A stretch of DNA of 8,434 bases from Actinomycetota bacterium (GTDB lineage Bacteria; Actinomycetota; Geothermincolia; Fen-727; Anoxymicrobiaceae): contig JAENXM010000068.1 in assembly GCA_016649525.1 (NCBI GenBank), positions 1 to 8,434 of the forward strand. Reading direction: 5' to 3'. Shown here one piece after another: positions 1 through 6,335 of the stretch. The position numbers and the translations under genes are program-made. The notes beneath the pieces were generated by a model, which was not told the origin of the DNA, ran no database searches, and was given only the letters and a program-made list of their open reading frames with translations. Positions within the stretch are counted from its first letter, which is position 1, and each line of letters opens with the position of its first letter.

Positions 1-365
1 CCCGCGACCATCCTTTGGACGAGGATACCCTCGTAAGGGTCGCCGCCCAGGTTCGCTTTTATCTTGTCGAAGGCTTCGCGGACCTCGTCCTCGCGCTTGA
101 GGCCTACCTCGACGACCTCCCGCTCGGTCTTGTGGGAGATCTCCGCTCCGCAGGCCTTGAGGACGACGGGGTAGCCGAACTCTGCAGCGGCGGCCACCGC
201 CTCGTCGGCCGTGCCGGTGAGCTTCTCATCGCAGGTCGTCACCCCGTACTTCTCGATGAGGAGCTTTGAATCGTATTCGGACAGCGCGCTCTGACCGCGC
301 TCGAGCGCTTTGGCGATTATTGGGTCTTTTTTCATCTTTACCTTACCTTCCGATGATATAGCCAT
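1..365 (-). CDS. Acyl-CoA synthetase (ADP-forming), ATP-grasp subunit or domain, partial (3' end outside window)
   Basis: The 121 visible residues match the start of the ATP-grasp_5 domain of ADP-forming acetyl/acyl-CoA synthetases. These enzymes interconvert acyl-CoA + ADP + Pi with acid + ATP + CoA, either saving ATP or activating acids. The N-terminal helix (SALSEYDSKLLIEKYGV, about residues 26-42) is followed by a GYPVVLK strand (64-70) and ISHKTE (76-81), the usual HK(S/T) block of this family. The Gly-Gly that normally follows is replaced by EVV here, as in some subfamilies. Two starts are possible. ATG at 365 has AGGAGG nine bases upstream and is preferred; an in-frame ATG at 335 has a weaker GGAAGG-type site. 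The gene diverges from the plus-strand operon. Whether it is a separate beta subunit or part of an alpha-beta fusion cannot be seen. The family call is secure; the substrate is unknown. Confidence 0.88.
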   Translation of the reverse strand, partial: MAISSEGKVKMKKDPIIAKALERGQSALSEYDSKLLIEKYGVTTCDEKLTGTADEAVAAAAEFGYPVVLKACGAEISHKTEREVVEVGLKREDEVREAFDKIKANLGGDPYEGILVQRMVA

Positions 366-399
366 CAGGGTCTACCTCCTCGCGCAAGACACGCAGCTC

Positions 400-501
400 T
401 TACGCCGTCGGCGGTGGGGTAATCTCCAGATTGTCGGAAACAAGGAGCTCGAACCCGCAGTCTTCCCTGACATCCTCGAGCTCAACAAATTCGTTATGCA
501 A
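400..501 (-). CDS. Possible small ORF (33 aa), unknown function
   Basis: This short minus-strand reading frame lies 34 bases before the ATP-grasp gene. A TTG start at 501 is preceded by AGGGAGG with a nine-base spacer, a good ribosome binding site. The frame ends in TAA at 400. The product would be acidic (HNEFVELEDVREDCG near the start) with a Pro-rich end (ITPPPTA). It has no recognisable domain, signal peptide or membrane segment. It could be a small leader gene co-transcribed with the CoA ligase, the tail of a decayed gene (the frame stays open about 19 codons upstream but without ATG), or chance. I do not recognise it. Confidence 0.25.
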   Translation of the reverse strand: MHNEFVELEDVREDCGFELLVSDNLEITPPPTA

Positions 502-572
502 AGCAGCGTGCCTCCCTTTGCTTTGGCTTATCGCGCAATCGGTCCAGCAACATTCGATTCACGGTGGAAATA

Positions 573-600
573 AATATCACAAATCGGTTGAAAAAGTAAA
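573..600 (-). promoter_or_regulatory. Candidate sigma70-type promoter for the minus-strand CoA ligase
   Basis: Read on the minus strand, TTTACT (600-595) and GATATT (578-573) sit 16 bases apart, each matching 4 of 6 consensus positions. They lie upstream of the small ORF and the ATP-grasp gene. The region is locally AT-rich. This is a by-eye match only. Confidence 0.25.
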
Positions 601-625
601 GTGAATGCGCTGGTTCTTTCTACGG

Positions 626-652
626 TTGATACTCGCGTTGGGTATATATATT
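626..652 (+). promoter_or_regulatory. Weak candidate plus-strand promoter
   Basis: TTGATA (626-631) and TATATT (647-652) are 15 bases apart, shorter than the usual 16-18. A transcript from here would begin near 660 and run into the terminator-like hairpin at 696-729. The low confidence reflects the spacing. Confidence 0.18.
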
Positions 653-695
653 CCCCGATTAGTATCCTTTTACCCTTTCATAATTCTGTAGCGAA

Positions 696-729
696 GCCCG
701 CAGGACAGATTCTTGCGAGGCCCTTTTTT
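696..729 (+). terminator. Terminator-like hairpin with T6 tract
   Basis: GCC plus CGCAGGA (696-705) can pair with TCTTGCG (711-717) and GGC (719-721). The result is a ten-pair stem with one bulged A (718) and one G-T pair, closing a five-base loop. Two C residues and six T residues (724-729) follow. The form is that of a Rho-independent terminator reading on the plus strand, but no plus-strand gene precedes it. It may be a leader attenuator, the end of a small RNA, or a barrier to stray transcription from the divergent side. Confidence 0.4.
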
Positions 730-736
730 GAATCTG
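706..736. repeat. Inverted repeat CAGATTC-N17-GAATCTG
   Basis: This is a perfect 7-base dyad with arms at 706-712 and 730-736. The left arm overlaps the loop and the 3' arm of the hairpin at 696-721, so the two RNA structures cannot form together. At the DNA level it could be a spaced operator. Function is unknown, and chance is possible. Confidence 0.35.
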
Positions 737-807
737 ACGGACACGTGCCTACGCATTTGACCGCCTAAACCAAGTATACTTTTAGCCTGAATAGGCTCGA
801 AAGAGGT

Positions 808-824
808 GGGGCCGGTTCGGCCCC
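808..824 (+). promoter_or_regulatory. GC-rich hairpin next to the thioesterase ribosome binding site
   Basis: GGGGCCG and CGGCCCC form a perfect 7-pair stem around a GTT loop, ending directly against the purine-rich GGGAGGGAGGAAGG (825-838). A shorter hairpin, AGCCT-GAAT-AGGCT, lies just upstream at 784-797. In mRNA such a stem beside the Shine-Dalgarno sequence could lower initiation or set the 5' end's stability. The structure is seen in the sequence; the role is inferred. Confidence 0.4.
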
Positions 825-848
825 GGGAGGGAGGAAGGCTTGCAGCAT

Positions 849-1256
849 ATGGGAGTTGACGAAGCAGCGAGGTTCATCAGGAAGGACCCTTTCGCGGCCA
901 ACCTCGGTATAGAGTTCATATTGATTGAGAAGGGTCACGCCATCTCGCGTATGACACTAGGGGAAGAGCACAAGAACTTCATGGGGATGATTCATGGTGG
1001 CGCCATTTTCTCCCTCGCGGACGCCACCTTCGGGGCGGCGGCAAATTCAGGCGGCACTAGGTCGATGGCCATACACGTGAGTATCGACTATTTGGCTCCC
1101 CCGGGGGACACGAATTACCTTCAAGCTGACGTTCGGGAGACCGCCCGGGCCGGCAGAGGCGGGCACTACCAGATGGAAGTAAGGAACGATCCGGGGGACC
1201 TTGTCGCGGTCTGCCACGGATGGGCCTACCACACCTCCAGGCCTTTAAAAGGATAG
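849..1256 (+). CDS. PaaI-family hotdog-fold acyl-CoA thioesterase
   Basis: This 135-residue protein has the size and layout of PaaI/YbgC-type thioesterases, which hydrolyse acyl-CoA to free acid and CoA in the cytosol as oligomers. The diagnostic block HKNFMGMIHGGAIFSLAD (residues 41-58) holds the family's Asn (43), HGG (49-51) and catalytic-type Asp (58), and closely resembles the block in E. coli PaaI. The central strand IHVSIDYLAPP and the C-terminal GWAYHTS strand complete the fold. An in-frame TTG at 840 would add three residues and has GGAGG five bases upstream. ATG at 849 has GGAAGG at ten bases, and I prefer it on start-codon grounds. The gene is 159 bases from the next one, so it may be a separate unit. 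In this setting it probably frees CoA from stalled or dead-end acyl-CoA; the substrate is not readable. Confidence 0.88.
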   Translation: MGVDEAARFIRKDPFAANLGIEFILIEKGHAISRMTLGEEHKNFMGMIHGGAIFSLADATFGAAANSGGTRSMAIHVSIDYLAPPGDTNYLQADVRETARAGRGGHYQMEVRNDPGDLVAVCHGWAYHTSRPLKG

Positions 1257-1415
1257 TAGAGGTAGGCTTCTCTTTGGCCGGTAATACGGAGATAGCCGCG
1301 AATTGAGTGTTTTCCCTTGGGCCGTGTTTAATTCTGTTCAGTACCGTGTTATATTGCGTTGATAATTCTTTCATGGACGACTAAGAGATGACTTCATAGA
1401 GAGGAGGTATAGACC

Positions 1416-2174
1416 ATGTCACTAGAGGGAAAGGTGGCTCTGGTCACAGGGGGGTCCGGTGGCCTTGGCCGGGTGCACGGCCTTGTGCTCGCGAGGCTCG
1501 GGTGTGACGTGGCGCTGACGGGCAACCGTAACCTTGAGAAGGCGGAGGCGGTGGCCGGGGAGATTCGGGGCTTGGGACGCAGGGCGCTCGGCATAAAGAT
1601 GGACGTTTCCGATACCGGGGAGGTTGTAAGCGGGGTGGCGAAGATAGCCGGGGAACTCGGACCCATCGAAATACTTGTAAACAACGCCGCGTTCGGCATA
1701 GTCCGCGCAACAACCATTATAAAAATGGAGAAATCCGACTGGGACCGGGACCTGGCTGTCAACCTCACCGGGGCTTTCAACACCATCAAGGCGGTCATGC
1801 CTGGGATGGTGGAGAAGGGATGGGGGAGAATAGTCAACGTGTCCTCGGTTACGGGCACCATGGGCGGCTTCGGGCAGTGCTCCTATGCCGCGACCAAGGC
1901 GGGATTAATCGGTCTTACCAAAACCATTGCACTGGAGGGTGCCAGGAACCGTATTACGTGCAACGCGGTTGTCCTGGGTGTGTTCGACGGAGGAAGCTTC
2001 TACGAGGTGGCCGAGCCCTTCAGGGAGAGGATCATAAAGCGGGTGGCGATGAAGCGTGCGGGGGATCCCGAGGAGTTGAGCAACGTAATCGCGTTCCTTG
2101 CTTCAGAGGAGTCGAGCTACGTGACCGGTGAGGCCATCGTAGTTGGCGGTGGGATCGACCTGTTCACCTTCTAG
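1416..2174 (+). CDS. Short-chain dehydrogenase/reductase, FabG-like (probable 3-hydroxyacyl-CoA / 3-oxoacyl reductase)
   Basis: This is a complete classical SDR of 252 residues. It has the TGGSGGLG dinucleotide loop (11-18), DV at 63-64, NNAA (89-92), and the catalytic set Asn116, Ser144, Tyr157 and Lys161 (YAATK). Asn37-Arg38 after the second strand, with no acidic residue there, suggests NADP(H) rather than NAD(H). ATG at 1416 has AGGAGG eight bases upstream. The gene opens the tight operon and is followed by a thiolase, so interconverting 3-hydroxyacyl-CoA and 3-ketoacyl-CoA is the likeliest role; a fatty-acid-synthesis FabG is less likely here. One oddity is that the usual Pro of the NAVxPG motif is Leu187 (NAVVLG), and the substrate loop after it (FDGGSFYE) is unlike standard FabG. 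The fold is certain; the exact substrate is inferred. Confidence 0.9.
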   Translation: MSLEGKVALVTGGSGGLGRVHGLVLARLGCDVALTGNRNLEKAEAVAGEIRGLGRRALGIKMDVSDTGEVVSGVAKIAGELGPIEILVNNAAFGIVRATTIIKMEKSDWDRDLAVNLTGAFNTIKAVMPGMVEKGWGRIVNVSSVTGTMGGFGQCSYAATKAGLIGLTKTIALEGARNRITCNAVVLGVFDGGSFYEVAEPFRERIIKRVAMKRAGDPEELSNVIAFLASEESSYVTGEAIVVGGGIDLFTF

Positions 2175-2211
2175 AAAAAGCGAGGGAATGCGAGAAACGG
2201 GGGTAGGTATC

Positions 2212-3387
2212 ATGCGAGACGTCGTTATTGTGAGCGCCGCGCGAACGGCCGTCGGAAGCTTCGGTGGAACGCTGAAGGATGTCCCGGCTGTTGAGTTGGG
2301 AGCCATTACAATCGAGGAAGTGGTCAAGAGGGCCGGAATCTCGCCTGACATGGTTGACTGGGTGATCATGGGCGCCGCAAGCGCGGACGGGATGGGCGAA
2401 GTACCCGCCAGGAATGCCGCGCTAAAGGCCGGGATCCCCGAGGATGTGCCCGCCATGTTCGTGTCCGCAGCTTGCACCTCCGGACTGTTCGGGGTCACGA
2501 TGGGCGCCAGGATGATAAAGATGGGGGAAGCGGACGTGGTGGCTGCGGGCGGGATGGAGTCGATGAGCGCCTATCCCTACCTCCTGTATGGTGTAAGGTG
2601 GGGTTTGAGGTTCCGCGATGCAACCCTGGTTGACGGATGCTCCCTAGCCCTGGAGTGTCCGGTGAACCACGTCCAGATGGGCCAATACGGTGACGAGGTA
2701 GCCGAGGAGGAGGGGGTCTCCAGGCAGGAGCAGGACGAATGGGCATTAAGGAGCCAGAAGAGATGGGCCGAGGCAAACGAGGCGGGGCGCTTCAAGGAGG
2801 AGATTGTCCCGGTAGAGGTACCGCGGAGGAAGGGAGAACCGATAATATTCGAGTTGGACGAATTCCCGCGCCCCGACTCAACCCTCGAAGGGCTTGCAAG
2901 GCTCAAGCCGGTGTTCCGAGAGGGGGGGACGGTGACCGCGGGGAACGCACCGGGAATCAACGATGGAGCGGCCAGCGTGCTTTTAATATCGGGGGAGAAG
3001 GCGGAGGAACTGGGGAAGGAACCACTGGGAACCATTCTCTCATGGGCGACGGCGGCGGGACCTCCCAAGAACATACCCATTGTACCCTCGCAGGTGATCG
3101 AAAAAGCAGTCAAGGAGGCGGGTCTTAATCTTGGTGAGATCGACCTCTTCGAGATAAACGAAGCCTTCGCGGCGGTACCCGTAATCAGTATCAAGCGGCT
3201 CGGCATCGACCCGGACAAGGTTAATGTGGACGGCGGTTCAGTGGCGCAGGGTCATCCTGTCGGGTCCACGGGGGTACGCATCCTGACCCACCTGCTGTAC
3301 GAGTTGAAGAGGCGTGGTGGGGGACTGGGCGTCGCGGCTCTATGCGGCGTAGGCAGCCAGGGCGAGGCAGTGGTGGTAAGAGTTTAG
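2212..3387 (+). CDS. Thiolase (acetyl-CoA acetyltransferase / 3-ketoacyl-CoA thiolase family)
   Basis: At 391 residues this is a full-length thiolase, which cleaves 3-ketoacyl-CoA with CoA to acetyl-CoA and a shortened acyl-CoA, or runs in reverse. The N-terminal VIVSAARTAVGSFGG is typical. The catalytic residues are all present: nucleophile Cys88 (AACTSG), NEAF (316-319), His348 (QGHPVGSTG) and Cys378 (LCGVGSQG). GNAPGINDGAA marks the usual middle segment. ATG at 2212 has GGGGG with an eight-base gap and gives the standard N-terminus; in-frame starts at 2143 and 2188 would add non-homologous residues, the first overlapping the SDR gene. The gene lies 37 bases after the SDR and 22 before the acyl-CoA dehydrogenase. 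An acetoacetyl-CoA substrate fits the acetoacetyl-CoA synthetase further down the operon, but longer or branched ketoacyl-CoAs cannot be excluded. Confidence 0.93.
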   Translation: MRDVVIVSAARTAVGSFGGTLKDVPAVELGAITIEEVVKRAGISPDMVDWVIMGAASADGMGEVPARNAALKAGIPEDVPAMFVSAACTSGLFGVTMGARMIKMGEADVVAAGGMESMSAYPYLLYGVRWGLRFRDATLVDGCSLALECPVNHVQMGQYGDEVAEEEGVSRQEQDEWALRSQKRWAEANEAGRFKEEIVPVEVPRRKGEPIIFELDEFPRPDSTLEGLARLKPVFREGGTVTAGNAPGINDGAASVLLISGEKAEELGKEPLGTILSWATAAGPPKNIPIVPSQVIEKAVKEAGLNLGEIDLFEINEAFAAVPVISIKRLGIDPDKVNVDGGSVAQGHPVGSTGVRILTHLLYELKRRGGGLGVAALCGVGSQGEAVVVRV

Positions 3388-3409
3388 TCGAGGGACAAGG
3401 AGGTCCTGC

Positions 3410-4555
3410 GTGGCTTACGAGATTTCAGAACAACAGGAGGCTCTGCGCGCGCAAATTAGGCAGATGGCACGCGAGAGGGTGGCTCCCAGAGCGGCCGAGA
3501 TCGACCGCGACGGCGATTTTCCATGGGACATGCAAAAGCTGCTGGCTGCGAACGATCTATTAGGCCTCGCAATCCCTGAGGAGTACGGGGGTTCGGGAGC
3601 CCCTCTCCTGACCAACTGCATCGTGGCGGAAGAGCTCGCCAGTGTATGCGCTACCACTTCTCTCATCTTCGTGGTCCAGAAGCTTGCGGCATACCCGATA
3701 GTGCTCTCCGGTTCGGAGGAGACCAAGAAGAAGTATCTTCCACCGGTGGCAAGGGGGGAGATGCTGGCCGCATTCTGCCTGACAGAGCGCGAGGCCGGCT
3801 CGGATGCGGGAGCTACAAAGACGATTGCCACGGAGACCGCCGACGGTTATGTACTTAACGGTGAGAAGTGCTTCATCACTAACGGCGGCCTAGCTGATGT
3901 CCACTCGGTTTTCGCCATGACGGATCCCGATATGGGGATTAGAGGGATCAGTGCCTTTGTGGTAGAGAAGGACTTTCCTGGATTTTCCGTCGGCATGATC
4001 GAGGACAAGATGGGGCTTCGGGGTGCACAGGTATCCGAGATTATGTTCGAGGATTGCCTCGTACCGAAGGAGAACATGCTGGGAGAAAGGGGGAGTGGTT
4101 TCATAACCGCGATGAAGACCCTGGACAACTCCAGGCCACTGGTTGGCGCGCAGGCACTCGGCATAGCCCAGGGGGCACTGGACATGGCGGTTGACTGGGC
4201 TCGGCAGAGGCAGCAGTTCGGAAGCCCGATCGGGAAACTTCAAGGAATACAATTTATGCTCGCGGATATGAAGACGAAAGTGGAAGCGGCAAGGCAGCTC
4301 GTCTACCGCGCCGCCTCGCTCTGCGACAACGAGGATCCCAACTTATCGATCTACTCTGCGATGTCCAAGCTCCTGGCGAGCGATGTGGCGATGAGCGTCA
4401 CGACGGATGCCTTGCAGGTGCTTGGCGGGTACGGTTACATGAAGAATCAACCGCTCGAGCGGATGATGCGTGACGCGAAAGTCACCCAGATATACGAGGG
4501 GACGAACCAGGTCCAGAGGGTGGTTATCGCGAGAAGGCTGCTCGGCAGGATATAA
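3410..4555 (+). CDS. Acyl-CoA dehydrogenase (FAD-dependent)
   Basis: This complete 381-residue member of the acyl-CoA dehydrogenase family forms a trans-2 double bond in acyl-CoA and passes electrons to ETF. Both family signatures are present: CLTEREAGSDAGA (123-135) by the flavin and the block from Gln336 to Asp355 containing LGGYGY. The catalytic base is Glu363 in QIYEGTNQ, the short-/medium-chain type position. GTG at 3410 is the start, with a perfect AAGGAGGT five bases upstream. The helix after the flavin region reads DNSRPLVGAQALG where butyryl-type enzymes usually have D-x-GR, so chain or branch specificity may differ. No ETF genes are visible in the window. Its place between thiolase and mutase suggests it oxidises the mutase's product or substrate. 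The family is certain; the substrate is unknown. Confidence 0.93.
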   Translation: MAYEISEQQEALRAQIRQMARERVAPRAAEIDRDGDFPWDMQKLLAANDLLGLAIPEEYGGSGAPLLTNCIVAEELASVCATTSLIFVVQKLAAYPIVLSGSEETKKKYLPPVARGEMLAAFCLTEREAGSDAGATKTIATETADGYVLNGEKCFITNGGLADVHSVFAMTDPDMGIRGISAFVVEKDFPGFSVGMIEDKMGLRGAQVSEIMFEDCLVPKENMLGERGSGFITAMKTLDNSRPLVGAQALGIAQGALDMAVDWARQRQQFGSPIGKLQGIQFMLADMKTKVEAARQLVYRAASLCDNEDPNLSIYSAMSKLLASDVAMSVTTDALQVLGGYGYMKNQPLERMMRDAKVTQIYEGTNQVQRVVIARRLLGRI

Positions 4556-4607
4556 GGGGGCGGCCGAGCTACTTGATGCGCGACTTATGAACGGGGAGTG
4601 ATCGGCA

Positions 4608-6278
4608 ATGTACGATTCAAAAAAGCTGGCTGAGGAGAGAGAAAAGTGGCTTGCCCATTCGGCCGGTTGGCAGGAGCGGAAAGAGGAGTTCAAGAGCGAC
4701 GCGGGTATTCCTCTGAAGAGCCTGTATACTCCGCTCGATGTACAGGATATCGATTATCTTGGAGAGATCGGGTTCCCTGGAATGCCGCCGTACGCAAGGG
4801 GAGTTTACCCCAGCATGTATCGCGGCAGGCTCTGGACCATCCGAATGTTCTCCGGCTTCGGCACGCCCGAGGAGACGAACGAGCGGTGGAAGATGCTCTA
4901 TCAGGAAGGTGAAACGGGGTTCAGCGCGGCCGTTGATTCGCTGACCTTTGCGGGGGTCGACCCGGATGACCCCGTGGACTGGCTCGAGGTGGAGGTTGGC
5001 AAGGAAGGAGTACCCCTGTATTCCATCAGGGGCGTGGAGGTGATGGTCGATGGCCTCCCGATAGACAAGATGAGCGTGGCGCTCGTTGTGGAGCCGCTTA
5101 CATCAACCGCGGTGACCTCTATGTACTTCAACGTCGCCAGGAAGCGTGGCATATCAATGGACAACCTGCGCGGCACCACCCAGAACGACATCCTCACCAT
5201 GACCATCGGGTACGTCCCCTGGCGCTCCCTTAAACCCGACGACCTGCTCAAGCTGGCCTGCGACCTCATCGAGTTCTGCACTGCAAGGGGCGAGGCTCCC
5301 AAGTGGAACCCCATAAACTTCACGACGTACAACTACCGGGAGGGCGGAATAGACGCGGTCCAGGAGATAGCGCTCGGCATGGCGAACGCCGTGGCCCATA
5401 TCGAGGAGATGCTGTCCCGTGGTTGGAAGGTGGACGATTTCGTTTTCCGGTTCGCGTTCCACCTGGCGGCGCACAGGAACTTCTTCGAGGAGGTTGCCAA
5501 GTACCGCGCTGCCAGGAAGCTCTGGTACCGCTTGATGAAGGAGAGGTACAAGCCGGAGGACCCCCTGTCATACCAGTTCCGTTTTCATGTGCAGACCGCA
5601 GGCAGTTCACTCACGGCTCAGCAGCCCATGGTGAACATAATCAGGACTGCCTATCAGGCGCTGGAGGCCTCCCTGGGCGGGTGCCAGTCGCTCCACACCA
5701 ATTCCTTCGACGAGGCTGTCTGCCTGCCCGGCGAGGAATCCGTACGTCTCGCGGTACGCACCCAACAACTGCTTCAGGAGGAGACGGGTATTGCTGACGT
5801 TATCGACCCGCTTGGGGGCTCCTACTATGTAGAGGCGCTAACGGAGGAGCTGGAGCACCGTATCTGGGAGTACTTCGAGAAGATAGAGTCGGAGGGCGGC
5901 ATCGTCGAGGCGCTTAAGAGCGGCTGGCTCTACCGCGAGATGGGCAAGGCTTTCGAGAGGAGAAGGCGTGCGGTGGAATCGGGCGAGGAGGCGGTCATCG
6001 GCGTAAACCGCTACGTGGTGGAGGAGGAACCACACCCGCCCTTCAGGACAAATCCACGAGCCGCTGAGATAGAGGTTGAAAGGCTTACCAAACTGAGGGC
6101 TGAAAGGGACAACCAGAAGGTAGAGAAGCTCAAGGACGAGCTCAGGCGGGTCTGCGAGAAGCGCGAGAACGTCATGCCGGTCCTCATGGAGCTCACAAGG
6201 GAGGGCGCTTCCACCGGCGAGGTCACAAACATCTACCGGGAGATGTGGGGACTCTGGGATGTTCCCATAATGGCTTGA
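4608..6278 (+). CDS. B12-dependent acyl-CoA mutase, large (substrate-binding) subunit, divergent
   Basis: This 556-residue protein aligns along its length with the catalytic subunit of methylmalonyl-CoA and isobutyryl-CoA mutases, which shift a carbon-skeleton group by adenosyl-radical chemistry. Conserved parts include YPSMYRGRLWTIR (67-79), Ser106, QNDIL (192-196), FF(E)EVAKYRAAR (292-303), QSLHTNS.DEA, IDPLGGSYYVE and VIGVNRY. It ends before the B12 domain, which the next gene supplies. Against P. shermanii MutB (recalled, by eye), Phe81 replaces substrate Tyr89, as in isobutyryl-CoA mutase. Asn242 replaces active-site His244, Ala283 replaces Ser285 while Arg281 keeps Arg283, DLPT becomes DSLT, and the stretch with Arg207 (Gln in isobutyryl- and hydroxyisobutyryl-CoA mutases) is rebuilt as TMTIGYVPW. 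ATG at 4608 has GGGGAG nine bases upstream. A methylmalonyl-CoA substrate is unlikely; the true one is unknown. Confidence 0.88.
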   Translation: MYDSKKLAEEREKWLAHSAGWQERKEEFKSDAGIPLKSLYTPLDVQDIDYLGEIGFPGMPPYARGVYPSMYRGRLWTIRMFSGFGTPEETNERWKMLYQEGETGFSAAVDSLTFAGVDPDDPVDWLEVEVGKEGVPLYSIRGVEVMVDGLPIDKMSVALVVEPLTSTAVTSMYFNVARKRGISMDNLRGTTQNDILTMTIGYVPWRSLKPDDLLKLACDLIEFCTARGEAPKWNPINFTTYNYREGGIDAVQEIALGMANAVAHIEEMLSRGWKVDDFVFRFAFHLAAHRNFFEEVAKYRAARKLWYRLMKERYKPEDPLSYQFRFHVQTAGSSLTAQQPMVNIIRTAYQALEASLGGCQSLHTNSFDEAVCLPGEESVRLAVRTQQLLQEETGIADVIDPLGGSYYVEALTEELEHRIWEYFEKIESEGGIVEALKSGWLYREMGKAFERRRRAVESGEEAVIGVNRYVVEEEPHPPFRTNPRAAEIEVERLTKLRAERDNQKVEKLKDELRRVCEKRENVMPVLMELTREGASTGEVTNIYREMWGLWDVPIMA

Positions 6279-6279
6279 T

Positions 6280-6316
6280 GCTTGAGCCTGTTTCAATAAT
6301 TGAGCGCTTGAGGCTG
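6280..6316. repeat. Small repeats in the spacer between mutase subunits
   Basis: GCTTGAGCCTG (6280-6290) recurs as GCTTGAGGCTG (6306-6316), 10 of 11 bases identical. Between them lies the palindrome TCAAT-A-ATTGA (6293-6303). AGCCT (6285-6289) can also pair with AGGCT (6311-6315) as an outer stem. The spacer may fold in mRNA, perhaps tuning the ratio of the two subunits. The structure is weak and no T tract follows, so it is not a terminator. Confidence 0.3.
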
Positions 6317-6335
6317 GAAGTGAGGGGTAAAAAGG

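Larger units (their letters stand above)
366..848. other. Divergent intergenic region between CoA ligase and thioesterase
   Basis: No convincing large gene lies in these roughly 480 bases. Contents: a possible 33-codon minus-strand ORF (400-501), a minus-strand promoter candidate (573-600), AT-rich sequence with a weak plus-strand promoter candidate (626-652), a terminator-like hairpin (696-729) overlapping a 7-base dyad (706-736), a small AGCCT/AGGCT hairpin (784-797) and a GC-rich hairpin (808-824) against the ribosome binding site of the thioesterase. A plus-strand open frame from 310 to 573 runs antisense across the start of the CoA ligase gene and the small ORF and does not look like a gene. 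No tRNA, rRNA or known riboswitch consensus was recognised. Confidence 0.6.

Noticed and set aside
310..573. Plus-strand 87-codon open frame
   Set aside because: It runs antisense over the 5' end of the CoA ligase gene and the small ORF, with no ribosome binding site or recognisable protein features.
757..780. Promoter TTGACC ... TATACT before the thioesterase
   Set aside because: The elements are only 12 bases apart, too close for sigma70 spacing.
640..848. Cobalamin riboswitch in the leader, given the B12-dependent operon
   Set aside because: I could not find the B12-box or its core consensus; hairpins alone are not enough.
1327..1366. Promoter for the SDR operon (TATATT at 1350 or GATAAT at 1361)
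   Set aside because: The -10-like elements are acceptable but no -35 element better than three of six matches lies at proper spacing; a promoter here is plausible but not supported.
1057..1374. Minus-strand open frame over the thioesterase, and many similar antisense frames elsewhere (for example 1394-1861, 2577-3218, 5838-6389)
   Set aside because: They are low-complexity antisense shadows of well-recognised genes.
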